Under the pieces are notes generated by a model. That model worked only from the letters and a program-made list of their open reading frames with translations. It had not been told where the DNA came from and made no database searches. The translations under genes were made by a program, and so were the position numbers. Shown here piece by piece: positions 34,616-44,858 of a DNA stretch of 64,000 nt (position 1 is the stretch's first letter; every line of letters starts with the position of its first letter). The DNA is from Acanthosepion pharaonis (taxonomy: Eukaryota > Mollusca > Cephalopoda > Sepiida > Sepiidae): NCBI GenBank assembly GCA_903632075.3, contig CAHIKZ030001813.1, positions 7,712,501-7,776,500 on the forward strand. Reading direction: 5' to 3'.

Positions 34616-35370
34616 TCGTTGCTTTCAATAACGAATTTCTTGAATATTATACTTAACATATAGTTAATGGAATTCTAGCTTCGTTAGACGTTGAAAGTTA
34701 ACAAAGACCCTTTCCGAGAAAACATATAGACAGAATTATAAAACCTGCAGAATCGTTCGCTAACTACGGCTTCATAATATGAGACAATTCTAATTAATAT
34801 CCGTATGACTCATCCAGAAATGTAAACCAACAGAAGTATAGCATTGGTTTCAATAACGAATTTGTTCAAATATGACATTCTAATAAATTTAGCATCATAT
34901 TCTAATTTCGGTAGACGTTGAAAGTAAGGCATGGCAATTCAAACAATTCCTACTTCTCAACTATGTAAACTATCTTGCACAACACAAGTCCATGCTATGA
35001 TCATTGTACCAATGTTTACTAACAGAATGCACTTAAATTGTATCTGTTGGAGAACAAAATTAATCTATCACCAAAGTCAAAAAGAAAAGCTTTAATTTGA
35101 TAGAGAATTGTCCCTATAGATTTCTAGAAAATCCCAGAGACACGCACAATGTATATTATCTCATTCATACTCACCGTGAATTGTTGTTTTAATGATATTT
35201 TCTGTAGTGTTTATTTTTCCTTCCAGGAGTAATTGTTTATCTCACGTACCGAGAAATGTTCTACGCTTACTGCTTGGGCATTTCAATAGTCTTTGCCTTT
35301 GCTAAGATATTTATGCAGCCACTTATATACCACTATATGATAAAGAATTAAATTTCTTTCTTTCTTCTTT
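34616..35370. other. No gene; tandem duplication flanking relic C
   Basis: 34613-34700 and 34835-34930 share 'ttcaataacgaattt' and 'gttagacgttgaaagt'-like text in the same order; 34133-34160 and 34802-34830 share 'ctcatccagaa..t..a.gccaacaga'. The remaining sequence is AT-rich without features. Confidence 0.6.
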
Positions 35371-35640
35371 TTATGTGCCATGTCCCTTCAGGACGTAGAC
35401 GATCATGGCTCTCCACCTGCTTCTATCCTTCATTGTGTGTCCCAGGAACTGCCTCTTCCTGATGTTAAGTATAAGCCTATTTCTTGGTTGAATCGTCTCT
35501 AAGAGTTCATCGTTGCTGACACGCTCGGTCCAGGATATCCTTAGCATCATTAGTAGAACCACTTCTCCGTCGCCTCAAGTCTCTTCTTCATCTTTGAGGA
35601 AATCGTCCAGTATTTGCTGCCGTAAAGAAATAAATTATAA
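35371..35640 (-). pseudogene. Non-LTR RT tail relic D
   Basis: Minus strand: 'YWTISSKMKKRLEATEKWF' (in a second frame, about 35560-35615), 'LRISWTERVSNDELLETIQ', 'LILNIRKRQFLGHTMKD', then a deletion, then the C-terminal 'SRWRAMIVYVLKGHGT' with the stop-side end at 35385. Between the FLGH box and the final box the middle segment (basic stretch and LTxLxxWMAEQ) is missing. An (AAGA)-type tail ('aaaaagaagaaagaaag') follows at 35355-35372. Relics C and D face each other about 750 bp apart. Confidence 0.85.
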
Positions 35641-36117
35641 GACCGCTAATATTCATAGTCTTGTAAAAAATAATTCAACATTAATTACGTATTTATATTA
35701 AAAATTCAATATTAAACATTTATAAAACCCGGGTACTAATTATATATTTCTAACTGTAACACATTATTTTCATCTTCGCCAAAATATGAAGATAACGAGT
35801 CAATAGAGATAGCGATTACAATTTCTCAATTTTGAATTATATTAAATTAATAACCCAACATCGACCTCCGATAACTATCATAAACTTTCCATATTTTTTT
35901 ATAAAATAATTATTGTTCCAGATATCTATTGCAACCTTTATTGGCAGAATTTCTGTTTTGTTCATCTTGATGTATGACACAGTTCTACGTAAAACAATAG
36001 ATTTCGTTATTGATATTTTAATATTATCATTCTGAATGCTATAAAGATATCGGACATTATTTGTGTTGGAAATTCATACCCCTGTTTCCTCCCATAGTTT
36101 TTTGTGGCGGATTCTTT
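35641..36117. other. No gene seen
   Basis: AT-rich sequence. Confidence 0.4.
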
Positions 36118-36118
36118 A

Positions 36119-36180
<62 letters not shown>

Positions 36181-36305
36181 ACACTTGTCTGCATACCTAT
36201 CTATACGTTTGCCTTCGTTTCTATCCATCTATTCGTTTGTCTGTCAGTATATACATGTCGGCCTATTTATCTATCTATCCATACATATGTTTGCCTATTT
36301 GTCTG
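36118..36305. repeat. (CTAT)n microsatellite with decayed extension
   Basis: About 15 pure CTAT units (36119-36180), then imperfect units ('ctatacgtttgccttcg'-like) to about 36305. Open frames rich in Tyr, Leu, Ser and Ile across it are artefacts. Confidence 0.9.
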
Positions 36306-37190
36306 TTCTATAGTTACACAGAACGAAAACCTGAGACCAGACTTTGAATTCAACTCCTTCGCTAGATTTCACTTTCACGCTCACATCCTTGAAATATGTA
36401 TGAATACAACATAATCCCCAGCTATGGGTTAACCAGTAGAGCAAACTGGATTCTTCACTATTATTTGGCAATTTATTTAGGAATTTAATAACACTAAATT
36501 CTCAAAACGAGGTAATTGTCAGGGATGGTCATAATCGATGTTTGTGTATGTGTGCGTATATGGATTTAAAATATGATTGCCATTTGATATTCTTGTTCAT
36601 ACATGATGTTATCGACCCTCAGAAAAAGCTATAGGCGTTTCTCACGGTGTTCACATTCTGTGTATTAGATATACTCATCTTGACAACTTAAAGGCTAACA
36701 ATAATCGAACAGTCATCAGTTCGCAATTGACGTCATGTCAGTGTTTTTTATTGAGGTCGTCAACTCCACATTTGGCCGTTGGCTCTTAGAAGAGATAATT
36801 CGCCTTTTGGCAAGATTCACTTTCCACCGTCCTCCTCAACAGCGCGAAGAGATGCGATGATCGTTTCACCTGCAAATCGCCCGAGCATAAGGCAGGTTGT
36901 ACAAGATGATATGTTGCTGGTTGACAGCCATGATTTAATACAGTTTTAACGCAAAACTCCGGAACATGAAAAAACAATGAAATTTTGCATGGTTGTATGA
37001 TACTTAATTATATTTTGAACATGGACAACTGCGAAGAAATATTTTGTTCAGGATTAAAAAAAATGACTTTTGGATATTTCGTTATCATTAGATATCATTC
37101 GCATCCTTCGACAATCCTTTCGATAAAGTTACCCGTTTTCAATTAATCAGTTACATAAATTTTATAAATATGTCATTTTTATATATAAAA

Positions 37191-37193
<3 letters not shown>
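36306..37193. other. No gene supported
   Basis: A GC-richer patch at 36780-36960 gives a 63-codon minus-strand ORF without a recognisable domain. Confidence 0.35.
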
Positions 37194-37251
<58 letters not shown>

Positions 37252-37290
37252 CTGCTTATAAACTTCAATCTTGCATTTATAAGCAGTAAA
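37194..37290. repeat. (TA)n with adjacent palindrome
   Basis: About 27 TA units to 37248. Then 'tttactgcttataaa' (37248-37262) and its exact reverse complement (37276-37290) around a 13-nt loop. Confidence 0.92.
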
Positions 37291-37569
37291 TTCGACCTTG
37301 CTACCGAACGCTTCTTTGTGGCCGAGACGGTAAGGCACGTCAGCGTAAGATGATTTCCAAATATTTAAAATATTAAAAAAGTCTATTGAACTATTTTATA
37401 TAAACAGTTCAAGAAATCCCTTCCGTAACGACGACGTGATCATATTTAAACGGAACGCTGATCTTATATAAAAATTTCAGTTATCTGTTTGGATTTGTTG
37501 TGCTCTTATGTCCATCGTCTTTTCGTGTTGAATTTTTATATGTTCTAATGTTAATTATGTTTAAATTAA

Positions 37570-37622
37570 AATGTCCATGAAGATGGTCTAAAATAGACCG
37601 AAACGTCCGACGTCGACTTTAT
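37570..37622 (+). ncRNA. Hammerhead-ribozyme-like motif, decayed
   Basis: Plus strand: stem I GUC (37573-37575) with GAC (37615-37617), and weak outer pairs. The core box reads CAUGAAGA, that is CUGANGA with one extra base (37576-37583). Stem II is GGUCUA-AAA-UAGACC (37585-37599), perfect. The GAAA core is at 37600-37603. Stem III is ACGU-CCG-ACGU (37603-37613). The cleavage triplet is GUC (37612-37614). It has the same layout as the motif at 8709-8753 with a different sequence in stems II and III. The extra base in the core box probably abolishes cleavage. Confidence 0.6.
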
Positions 37623-37720
37623 AGTAACATTAATACAGCATAATTACATATTAAGATTTTTGTTTGTTTTTTCTGTATATTTTTCTTCATACTGTCGGAT
37701 CTATAGCCATATATTTGCTT

Positions 37721-37777
<57 letters not shown>
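37721..37777. repeat. (CA)n(TA)n microsatellite
   Basis: About eight CA then 20 TA units. Confidence 0.95.
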
Positions 37778-37782
<5 letters not shown>

Positions 37783-37838
37783 TAATATAATATTATTACT
37801 ATAGTTGTTTTCTGAGCGTATTTAATATGTATTATAAG

Positions 37839-38066
37839 GCCGAAGTACCCAATGAGTATCGAACTCACTACTGGTTGTGATTGATGTATCGAGATAAGCT
37901 TGCCAACCATTTCCCCACGTCAAAGTGCCGTTATGCTTCTGTACGTGTCGCTTTGTTGGGTGACCATGCCGAAGATATAGAACACTCAGTGAGCATCGCA
38001 CTCTCTATTCAGTCTTAATTGATCAAGCGAGACAAACCTGCTAACCATTACACCACGCTGAAGTGT
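37839..38066 (-). mobile_element. Pair of tRNA-derived repeats in tandem
   Basis: Two minus-strand tRNA-like units (37975-38066 and 37839-37932). Each has a box A-like 'ggtgtaatggttagcagg' or 'gtggggaaatggttggcaag' and a box B-like 'agtgcgatgctcact' or 'gagttcgatactcatt'. They share 'tctcg..t.atcaat' in the middle. Stems do not form a proper cloverleaf, so these are SINE-type pseudo-tRNAs and not tRNA genes. Confidence 0.7.
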
Positions 38067-38306
38067 TCATAGATATCTTATTACTATAATGTCAACATCT
38101 TCGTTTTGTCTTATATTGAATTTAGATATTTTTAGGAAATGTATTGGCAAATTAAAAAAATGTATTGGCAAATTAAATGTAAAATGTGAATAATGTTTTC
38201 TTGCCGAGAGGCACTTTTGAAATATAGGACGGTAGACATTAATTTAATTGTTTACAAATCAAGAATATCTACACAAATATGTGTACCCAGTACATAAGGA
38301 TTACGA

Positions 38307-38907
38307 TGCTCTTATAAGTTCGTTGTTCTGCTAAATAATATTCCAAGGAAAACACTCGAATAAAGGATTAGTGAAGAACGGGATTAATCACATGTATTGA
38401 TAATACAACAATATCGTCGTCGTCGTCCTTTCCTAGTCGTGTCTGATTATCGGGTTCTGTCAATCTTTTAAGTCCTATCATCACGGTTGATGTTTATGTT
38501 TGACATGACTTGCGAGGCCCAGTCGGTGGTGGAATAGTCGCGGACACTGTCCGCAGGGGAGGGGAGGGAGATGACGGGCTCGTTCACAGCGCTCTCGTCT
38601 CCTTCGTCGCCTTGCCTCTTCATTCTCCTTCCTCCTTTCCTCGAAGTCCGCGATGCCATCGCGTATTGATCTCCTCCACGTCGTTTGGTACCTGGCAGTT
38701 TTTTTTTTTCCCCACGAGAACGAGCTGATGTTGGTAAGTGTCAGGGTGCGCTCTAGTTGGTCCTTGTAGCGCATTTTGGGTGCTCCTTTCGTATAGCATA
38801 GTTGATGCAACACTATTTGCGACTATTTTTCTATAAGCTGACGTTCTCCTTATAGTCTATGTTCAAACATTTAGTGTAGTGAAGGGAGGTCGGCTATCTA
38901 CACAACA
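38307..38907 (-). repeat. 3' LTR of the gypsy-like element, interrupted
   Basis: Minus-strand start TGTTGTGTAG at 38907 and end GAGCA at 38307. It aligns with 42601-42824 on both sides of the insertion: 'aaaacactcg.ataaaggatt' / 'aaaacaatgg.acaatagatt' and 'ctatgttcaaacatttagtg' / 'gtatgttcagcaattcagtg'. Confidence 0.8.
38415..38807 (-). pseudogene. Non-LTR element tail with C2H2 finger, inserted in LTR
   Basis: About 393 bp inserted in the 3' LTR, flanked by near-identical 9-bp repeats CAACAATAT (38406-38414) and CAACACTAT (38808-38816). The minus-strand frame (about 110 codons, ending near 38481) reads 'GAPKMRYKDQLERTLTLTNI', 'WRRSIRDGIADFEERRKENE', a run of Arg/Glu, and 'CGQCPRLFHHRLGLASHVKH'. 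The last piece fits a zinc finger C-X2-C-X12-H-X4-H. This layout (RYKDxLK, W, W box, then a terminal zinc finger) is familiar from the C-terminal end of non-LTR RT polyproteins in animals. The 3' end is a (CGA)n-type run at 38415-38427. It belongs to a different family from relics A-G because the zinc finger is absent there. Confidence 0.8.
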
Positions 38908-39063
38908 CCTCACTTTTTAAGATACGCATAATCTGGAATAAGTATTGTCTTTTTGGGGGGTCAAATTCCAACACTTCCCATGGATTTCTTTTTCTTTTAC
39001 TAACACGGTGTTTTCGGGACAAATGTATCGGACATTACATCTATAGATCCATCTATTTATTGG

Positions 39064-39066
<3 letters not shown>

Positions 39067-39101
<35 letters not shown>
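39067..39101. repeat. (TA)n microsatellite
   Basis: About 17 TA units inside the gypsy-like element. Confidence 0.95.
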
Positions 39102-39105
<4 letters not shown>

Positions 39106-39386
39106 AATTTTGGTTTTAATTATTTTAAATGCCTTTTATGTTGCCAATTCCGACATTTTGCCATATACATCATCCTGCCAATACGATTTATTATTTCATC
39201 ATCTTTTCAACTTTCCATTCCCTCCTTTTAATTCCTGAATAAAACCATATCTCCATATTTTGAAAGATTTTATAGTAAATTTTGTACTATGTTAATTTTG
39301 TTTCTTCCGCTTTGTCAAACACCGTTTTAATTTTCTTAGCGAACATTAGTTCCGCTGATGAAGTATTAGGGTTAGCTCTCAGTCTA

Positions 39387-39770
39387 TTAATTCTTAAAAA
39401 CTGTTGGAGCATTACTTTCTTCCATCTCCTCCTTGACTGATTTCTTTAACGTTACTTTGAAAGTATGGACAAAATGTCCGGCGTCATCATTCGATCTTGA
39501 GTGGTATGAAGGATTTGTTATATGTCCAACTGCATGGTCTTTGAAAAAGTTTTTAAAGTCACTCGAAGTAAATTGCGTGACATTAACAGACACTATAGTA
39601 TCTTAATCTCGAAAAGTGTTCATGAAGAAAATTTAAAGTTACTGTGAAACTAGGTATTCTGTACTTAAATATTTGAGGCCATTTTGAAAAAAAAAGTCTG
39701 TTGACTTCAATCAAATAATATGCATAATCAACAGGCAACATAGACGAAATTTTATCACTATTAGTCCAGT
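39387..39770 (-). pseudogene. Ty3/gypsy integrase core relic
   Basis: Minus strand, two frames. 'FFQNGLKYLSTEYLVSQ' and 'IFFMNTFRD' correspond to the AHSKWPEV..mkst.s..TI..Lr..F region. 'VNVTQFTSSDFKNFFKDHAV' matches the DNGpQFtSeeFkeFck..gi box, with the catalytic Asp replaced (DNG has become NV). 'PSYHSRSNDDAGHFVHTFKV' matches PYHPqSNGqAERFVqtfK, with the catalytic Glu replaced by Gly. So the fold is recognisable but two of three catalytic residues are lost. The function would be insertion of the cDNA into the host genome. The adjacent zinc-binding domain is not visible. Confidence 0.8.
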
Positions 39771-39797
39771 GTTGATAATTTATAGGTGGTAATTTGC

Positions 39798-39850
39798 CAG
39801 GATATTCAAAATTTGGTTATGTCATGCAAAGTTAAATTTTGAATATCCTG
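39798..39850. repeat. Perfect 17-bp inverted repeat
   Basis: 'caggatattcaaaattt' (39798-39814) and its exact reverse complement (39834-39850) around 19 nt, inside the gypsy-like element between integrase and RT. Confidence 0.9.
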
Positions 39851-40199
39851 ATCCATTTTAGACGAATCTACGTAATTTCTTATAAATGTGTTAATTCTTG
39901 ACATTCCATGATGTCAAAAATGAAACTGCTTTAATTAATTTATTTTTTTTCCAAGGAAGCAGAAAGTACAACTCTTTCAGCGTACACAAGTATTTTATCA
40001 CGGATGGGAAAAAAATTATAATTTTCCGTAACACCTGGCTTATTAATTATGTTCATCTCAGTTTTACGTCATTCATAATTTTCTAAATGTAGTCATATTT
40101 CTTGAACTGTATTGTAATTCTATTCAAATTCGCAAGCAGATCCCCTGTTATTTGCATCAATTATTTGCTCCAAGTATTTTATATCGTTCCAGAAAATTT

Positions 40200-40497
40200 A
40201 GCATTACTGCTCACTGATTCTGGACCAGAAATATTCTAATCTCTGCAACACTTGCTGTATGTTTTCCGAATGTTGCCGTCTAGTTTCTTTTTTTATGAGT
40301 ATGTCGTCCAAATATACAACGGCAAAATCTAAGCCAGCTAGTATAGTATCCATTAGTTACAGGAAAATGATAGTTGTCACTTTGACCCCCAACGGTAGTC
40401 TATTAAAACAATACAAACCCTTGCATCTGTTAATGGTTAACAATTTTCTACATGTTTCATCGACTTTATCTTGTAGGTTTGCCCCTGACAGGTTGAT
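40200..40497 (-). pseudogene. Ty3/gypsy reverse transcriptase relic
   Basis: A single minus-strand frame with one stop reads 'LSGANLQDKVDETCRKLLTI', 'NRCKGLYCFNRLPLGVK', then after the stop 'LMDTILAGLDFAVVYLDDIL' and 'RRQHSENIQQVLQRLE'. These are the RT core of Ty3/gypsy elements: the first palm Asp region is altered (the usual D in 'kiDL' is lost here), and the YLDDI box with both catalytic Asp is preserved. Upstream sequence that should hold gag, protease and the RT fingers is unrecognisable. RNase H, expected at 39850-40190, could not be confirmed. Confidence 0.85.
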
Positions 40498-40734
40498 TTA
40501 TATTACTATTTTTCTCTTTCACATACACTGTTGGAACTGCCTACCCTGAATGATCTGTGGGCAGAATAACCCCTAGAATTTCTAATCTCCAATTTTTTAT
40601 TGGGTTCCACAATTGAAAAAGGCAGACAGCGGTTAGGTTTATAAGAAAAAACAACTCAGTCAGTTGTGTCCCATGCGTGATACACGCTTAGGCGATCATG
40701 TATTTTTCGATAGATGACTGACGAGGCAGATTTT

Positions 40735-40925
40735 TTCCCGCAGTAGGTTGCCATTTCTTTCTGCGGTGGACCACTTGCCATTAAAGGCTATAGAAACCGG
40801 TCTGTCCTGCTATTTACAGGAGGAAGAAGGGGTTCATAGCTTTCCCAAGATCGTAAGGATGGATTTGAACTCTACTCTCCGATCACTCAGTCCGAACCGC
40901 TATCCATTGCTCCACTCTGCCTCCT
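40735..40925 (-). mobile_element. tRNA-derived SINE inside the gypsy-like element
   Basis: Minus strand: box A 'ggagcaatggatagcggttc' (about 40895-40915) and box B 'gagttcaaatccatcc' (about 40857-40872) at about the right spacing. A body with 'gggaaagctatgaacccc' and 'ggaccg'-like text follows. No 5S-like head, so this is a separate SINE family from the chimeric one. Confidence 0.8.
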
Positions 40926-42600
40926 CATAAAAAAAGCAACTACTTACCTTCGCCTTAGTACATTTCCCAAGACTTTCGCAGAACAGTGAAGTAAAATTCT
41001 TGAAATTCTTTAAAAACGTGCAGTCGCGATATTTTTTTTTTAGAGGAATTCACTTTTTTTTGCAGAACGAATTACAGGCAAAATATTATAATCAAATTGT
41101 TCAATCTAGTCCGTGCCCAATATGGTCACCGAATTATATATATTTTTAATACGAATGTCTTAGCTTTTAAAGTTTTACCGGCAGACCAGTCATTACATGC
41201 AATTTCGTCATGAAAAGATTATTTTACCTGAAACGCAACGTGCAATTTCTTCGATTTATGTTAATGCAGGTTCACCAATATTTTTCCAAAATTTGTAATT
41301 AGTTATAGTAATGTCTCAGCCCACTTACTATTGCCGTTTTACTTCAACGTTATTTATTTCAACCTTCGCACATTCTCTGTTCCGGCCTTCAGATTTTAAG
41401 ATTTCAATACAAATGCTACAGTATTAAAAAGTCTTACATATCTTCTTTGTTTTCGATTTGCAATGACTTTGACAATGGTTTAGTTTTTAAATATTGAAAA
41501 CACATTTTTATTTTCGAAGAAAATTTACCTTCAAATGAAGTCGTCCGCAACTATCACAAGGGGTTCGGTGTAGTAATTTTTCTTTTTTTGCCCTTTGATC
41601 TCATTGTCTGCACTTGTAAAATATTATTTTCTTCCATATTTGAAGCATCATGTTATAAACTTAGTTTTCTTTGACATTACTAAAACTGTAAGGTTAATTT
41701 CGGGTCCTGCTTATGTTTTGTTAGGATGCGCGATTGAAGTTCTGAGCCTTTACTCAATATTAGCTGTTGCATAAAAATTAAACATATTTGGATATTGTTC
41801 GTCCAGTTTAAATTTATCGCATTCGCAATTAACAATATCGGGCATATGTAACAAAATCTTCGTCATCTTTTTGGTGACATTTAAGAATTCTCAACGTCTA
41901 TGAAATAAGGAGAAACTTTCACTAAAAATTTGGACAAAATTAGCAGTTTCAACAAACGTAATAATTGCTGGTTTTTCTGATAAAACCTAACTACGCTACT
42001 TTTTTTTTTGCGTTCTGATCGACACAATTAGTGCAAAAGTAAACGGACTTTTTTTCCTCTGGCCAGCCCAATGTGTTTTGTAAATATATTTTTATCTTCT
42101 ATGATGCAACAAAAACGTAACCTTTTCTTCAGGCTTATATCGAAATTCGTCAATAGAGTTTTCTACCGCATCAGACGTGAATGAAACTCTTGTACTAGTT
42201 GCATTTGCTTTCGGAAACATTGCTTCAAACATCCTAGTCTGATTGTCTCATCTGCGTTGTTATTACTGTTGCGATTGTTCCAATAGGCATTTTTCCCTTT
42301 TTTTAATGGGGCTATTCTTCTTCCAATAACTGTTTTTGATGGGGATGCTCGAATAATTGAGTTTGCTACTGTTTTTTTTTTTGGTGATGTCCCAATAATG
42401 CATTTTACTGTTCTTGTTGGTGGTGGTGGTCTTGCTCAAATAGCCGTCAATGTTTTGTTCTAACAATTGTTTTCCTACAATTTTTAAGTCCTCCATATTG
42501 GACGTTTCTCAACTCCTTGATTGTCGTGAGATCAAAATTCATTAGCACATCAGAATTATTATTTTTTCAAACGGGAATTTCGAATCTTCTACTATTTTAT
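40926..42600 (-). other. Unrecognisable 5' internal part of the gypsy-like element
   Basis: By position this should hold gag and protease. No motif survives. A 77-codon minus-strand ORF at 42263-42496 lies across imperfect ~40-bp repeats ('ccaata..gcattttt', 'ctgttttt', 'ggtgatg') and is not convincingly gag. Confidence 0.45.
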
Positions 42601-42824
42601 TGCTCACATAAGTACGTAGTTCAATTCAATATTACAAAGAAAACAATGGAACAATAGATTAGTAAAGAAAAGGTTTAAGCACAAGGATTACGAATACAAC
42701 AATAGCGAATACTGTAGTTACGACACATTTTCCTATGAACTGATATTTCTCACATGATGAATTGAAGAGTGTATGTTCAGCAATTCAGTGTAGTTAAGGC
42801 CGGTCGTCCTTCTACACAAAAACA
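42601..42824 (-). repeat. 5' LTR of the gypsy-like element
   Basis: 224 bp; minus-strand start TGTTTTTGTGTAG and end ATGTGAGCA. It aligns over its length with the 3' LTR once the insertion there is removed. Confidence 0.8.
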
Positions 42825-43225
42825 GTAACAAAAGTTTTTCCGGGGTTTTGACTGAAACGTTTTAGGCCCTTTGCAGTTTGTGGTATTGTAATATTTTCAA
42901 CATTTTAATTGAGAAATATATTGAGCATACATTTCTTTTTATCTGAAAGAAAATTTGAATTTTTTATTTCTATTGTTAAATTTTTTGTATTTGAATTCAT
43001 AAAAATCATAAGATGCAAAAGCTACACGCCACAAACTGATATCTGATGTACACATTTGCCACAAAAAAAAAGAAAAAAAAAGAAAAACAGAAAAAGCTCA
43101 TGTGACTCAATAATTCGCGAAGGGTCCATAGTTGAAATATAATGAATGTAATCATTGGATACTTGCACAAAAGGTCAAAATCCTACAAAAATATCAAATA
43201 TCGATTCAAATACCATTCGGAATAC
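42825..43225. other. No gene seen
   Basis: AT-rich sequence with an A-rich run at 43063-43095. Confidence 0.4.
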
Positions 43226-43370
<145 letters not shown>

Positions 43371-43463
43371 GAGATGAGAATTACGAGTAATAGATAGACA
43401 GAAAGATATAGCGATAGGGCGCTAGCAAAATTGACACAGAAATTGAGAGAGAGGAATGTTGGA

Positions 43464-43535
43464 TAATATATATATATCTGTGTGTGTGGGTGTAAAATGT
43501 GTATACACACACACACACATATATATATATATATG
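43464..43535. repeat. (TA)n(TG)n and (CA)n(TA)n pair
   Basis: Short TA-TG tract at 43464-43490 and the inverse CA-TA tract at 43501-43535. Together they can form a hairpin. Confidence 0.85.
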
Positions 43536-43657
43536 TAATTTTTTGATATACTATTTATATATTATATATGCGCGTTACTTATTAGAAAACGCTCAATATC
43601 AGTGATACAGCTCACATTTAGATGGATTGATGTCAGTCTATGACCCTGGGTTACACG

Positions 43658-43658
<1 letters not shown>

Positions 43659-43723
<65 letters not shown>

Positions 43724-43725
43724 TA
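43659..43725. repeat. (TA)n microsatellite
   Basis: About 33 TA units with one G. Left flank of R2 copy 2. Confidence 0.95.
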
Positions 43726-43729
43726 AAAT

Positions 43730-43837
43730 AAAAAAAAATCCACATTACATCCAAAAAACGTTTGCGGAACCTCTCATCTCTTCTTTTTAATATACACACT
43801 TTTCTCTCGTTAGAACCACTATAACCTCTTTTTTTTT

Positions 43838-43838
<1 letters not shown>
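43730..43838 (-). repeat. Dispersed (TA)n-flanked repeat R2, copy 2
   Basis: Reverse complement of the 8576-8690 repeat: 'aacgtttgcggaacctctc', 'ttctttttaatatacacac', 'tctctcgttagaaccac'. (TA)n abuts both ends. Confidence 0.8.
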
Positions 43839-43839
<1 letters not shown>

Positions 43840-43914
<75 letters not shown>

Positions 43915-43924
43915 ATGTGTGTGT
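43840..43924. repeat. (TA)n(TG)n microsatellite
   Basis: About 32 TA then about 10 TG units. Right flank of R2 copy 2. Confidence 0.95.
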
Positions 43925-44587
43925 TAGTTGATTTAATCGGAATTGTTTCCTGAAGAGCTAGATATTCATACTGAATTTTCGAACTCGCCTGTGTTCTTTT
44001 TCAACGATACGAGGAATAAACAAATAAGTGTGATTTATCCTTCTGAGAAATTCTGTTTGATATAACCCTGTGGAAATTATGCTCTCTGAGTAAATCCGAA
44101 TCCCTGTGTAATCCCTCAATATTTGTATTTCTTCTGATAATAAATTTCAACTCTGATCTACGTCTTTCTTATCGGCTGTTGAATGAAGACGCTAAAAGCA
44201 CGCAACTGATGTAATTGACGCTATGAACTGGTTGGTTGAAGTGTGCAGCGATAGGTAAATTGCTGCTTTTGTCACAGATGTTTCAATTATGTTATTGAAA
44301 CAAAAACGGAATTCCGTTTTAGTTTCTTCAACATATTTTCCTTTTTGGCATATGTGACAGAAAAGCAAATGTATAAGATTTTAATGGTTACAATTAAGAG
44401 TTGGTGGATAGAATCCTACTGAAAAGACAGGGATTGTGAAATTGCTATCAGTGATGATATGATTTCGTTCGCATTGCACAGGAAATTGAGAATTGCGCTA
44501 CCGACCGAGAGATCGAAAGTTTTTTTAAGTAAATCTGACTCCCTCATGATTTGCAACATTTCTCACGCCAAAATCTGTCTTATATAT
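43925..44587. other. No gene seen
   Basis: Mixed sequence. The last ~120 bp (from about 44460) may be the upstream part of the CR1-like relic that solo LTR copy 2 interrupts, but the match is not clear. Confidence 0.35.
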
Positions 44588-44856
44588 TGTTGTGGTAGGA
44601 TCCACCTACTTTGCATAGTGGAGTACAGACCATATAAATATGGTTGGTACCGGGAAGAGAGGGAGGAATCAAGAGATTCAACCAGAGACTCTGCCCGACT
44701 GCGACTCAGTCAACACATTCTCCAGGAACGGTCTTACCAGGAATATACAAAAGACTATATGTAAATATTGTGTACACTTTCTTGTTTCAATACATTTTGT
44801 TCTAAGTACATTTTGTGTTGCATTATTATTCCATGCATTAGTCAAGTTTCAAAACA
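44588..44856 (+). mobile_element. Solo LTR, copy 2, nested in a CR1-like relic
   Basis: 269 bp starting TGTTG and ending AAACA. It is nearly identical to 12126-12392 over almost its whole length ('gtaccgggaagagagggagg', 'ccaggaacggtcttaccagg' shared). The flanking 5-mers TATAT (44583-44587) and TATTT (44857-44861) match in four of five positions. The CR1-like RT relic resumes within a few bases of its 3' edge. Confidence 0.85.
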
Positions 44857-44858
44857 TA

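Larger units (their letters stand above)
38307..42824 (-). mobile_element. Decayed Ty3/gypsy LTR retrotransposon
   Basis: A minus-strand element with a 5' LTR at 42601-42824 and a 3' LTR at 38307-38907, the latter enlarged by an insertion. A polypurine tract 'aaaaagtgagg' (minus strand, 38908-38918) sits immediately before the 3' LTR, as expected for plus-strand priming. Integrase and RT remnants lie between, in the correct order for Ty3/gypsy (RT upstream of integrase). Total length is about 4.5 kb including two later insertions. LTRs are strongly diverged, so the insertion is old. No target duplication is clear and no primer-binding site could be named. Confidence 0.8.

Noticed and set aside
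37839..38066. Two functional tRNA genes
   Set aside because: Boxes A and B are recognisable, but acceptor and anticodon stems do not pair.
42263..42496. gag gene of the gypsy-like element
   Set aside because: Position fits, but the sequence is a degenerate internal repeat with no zinc knuckle or capsid-like motif.
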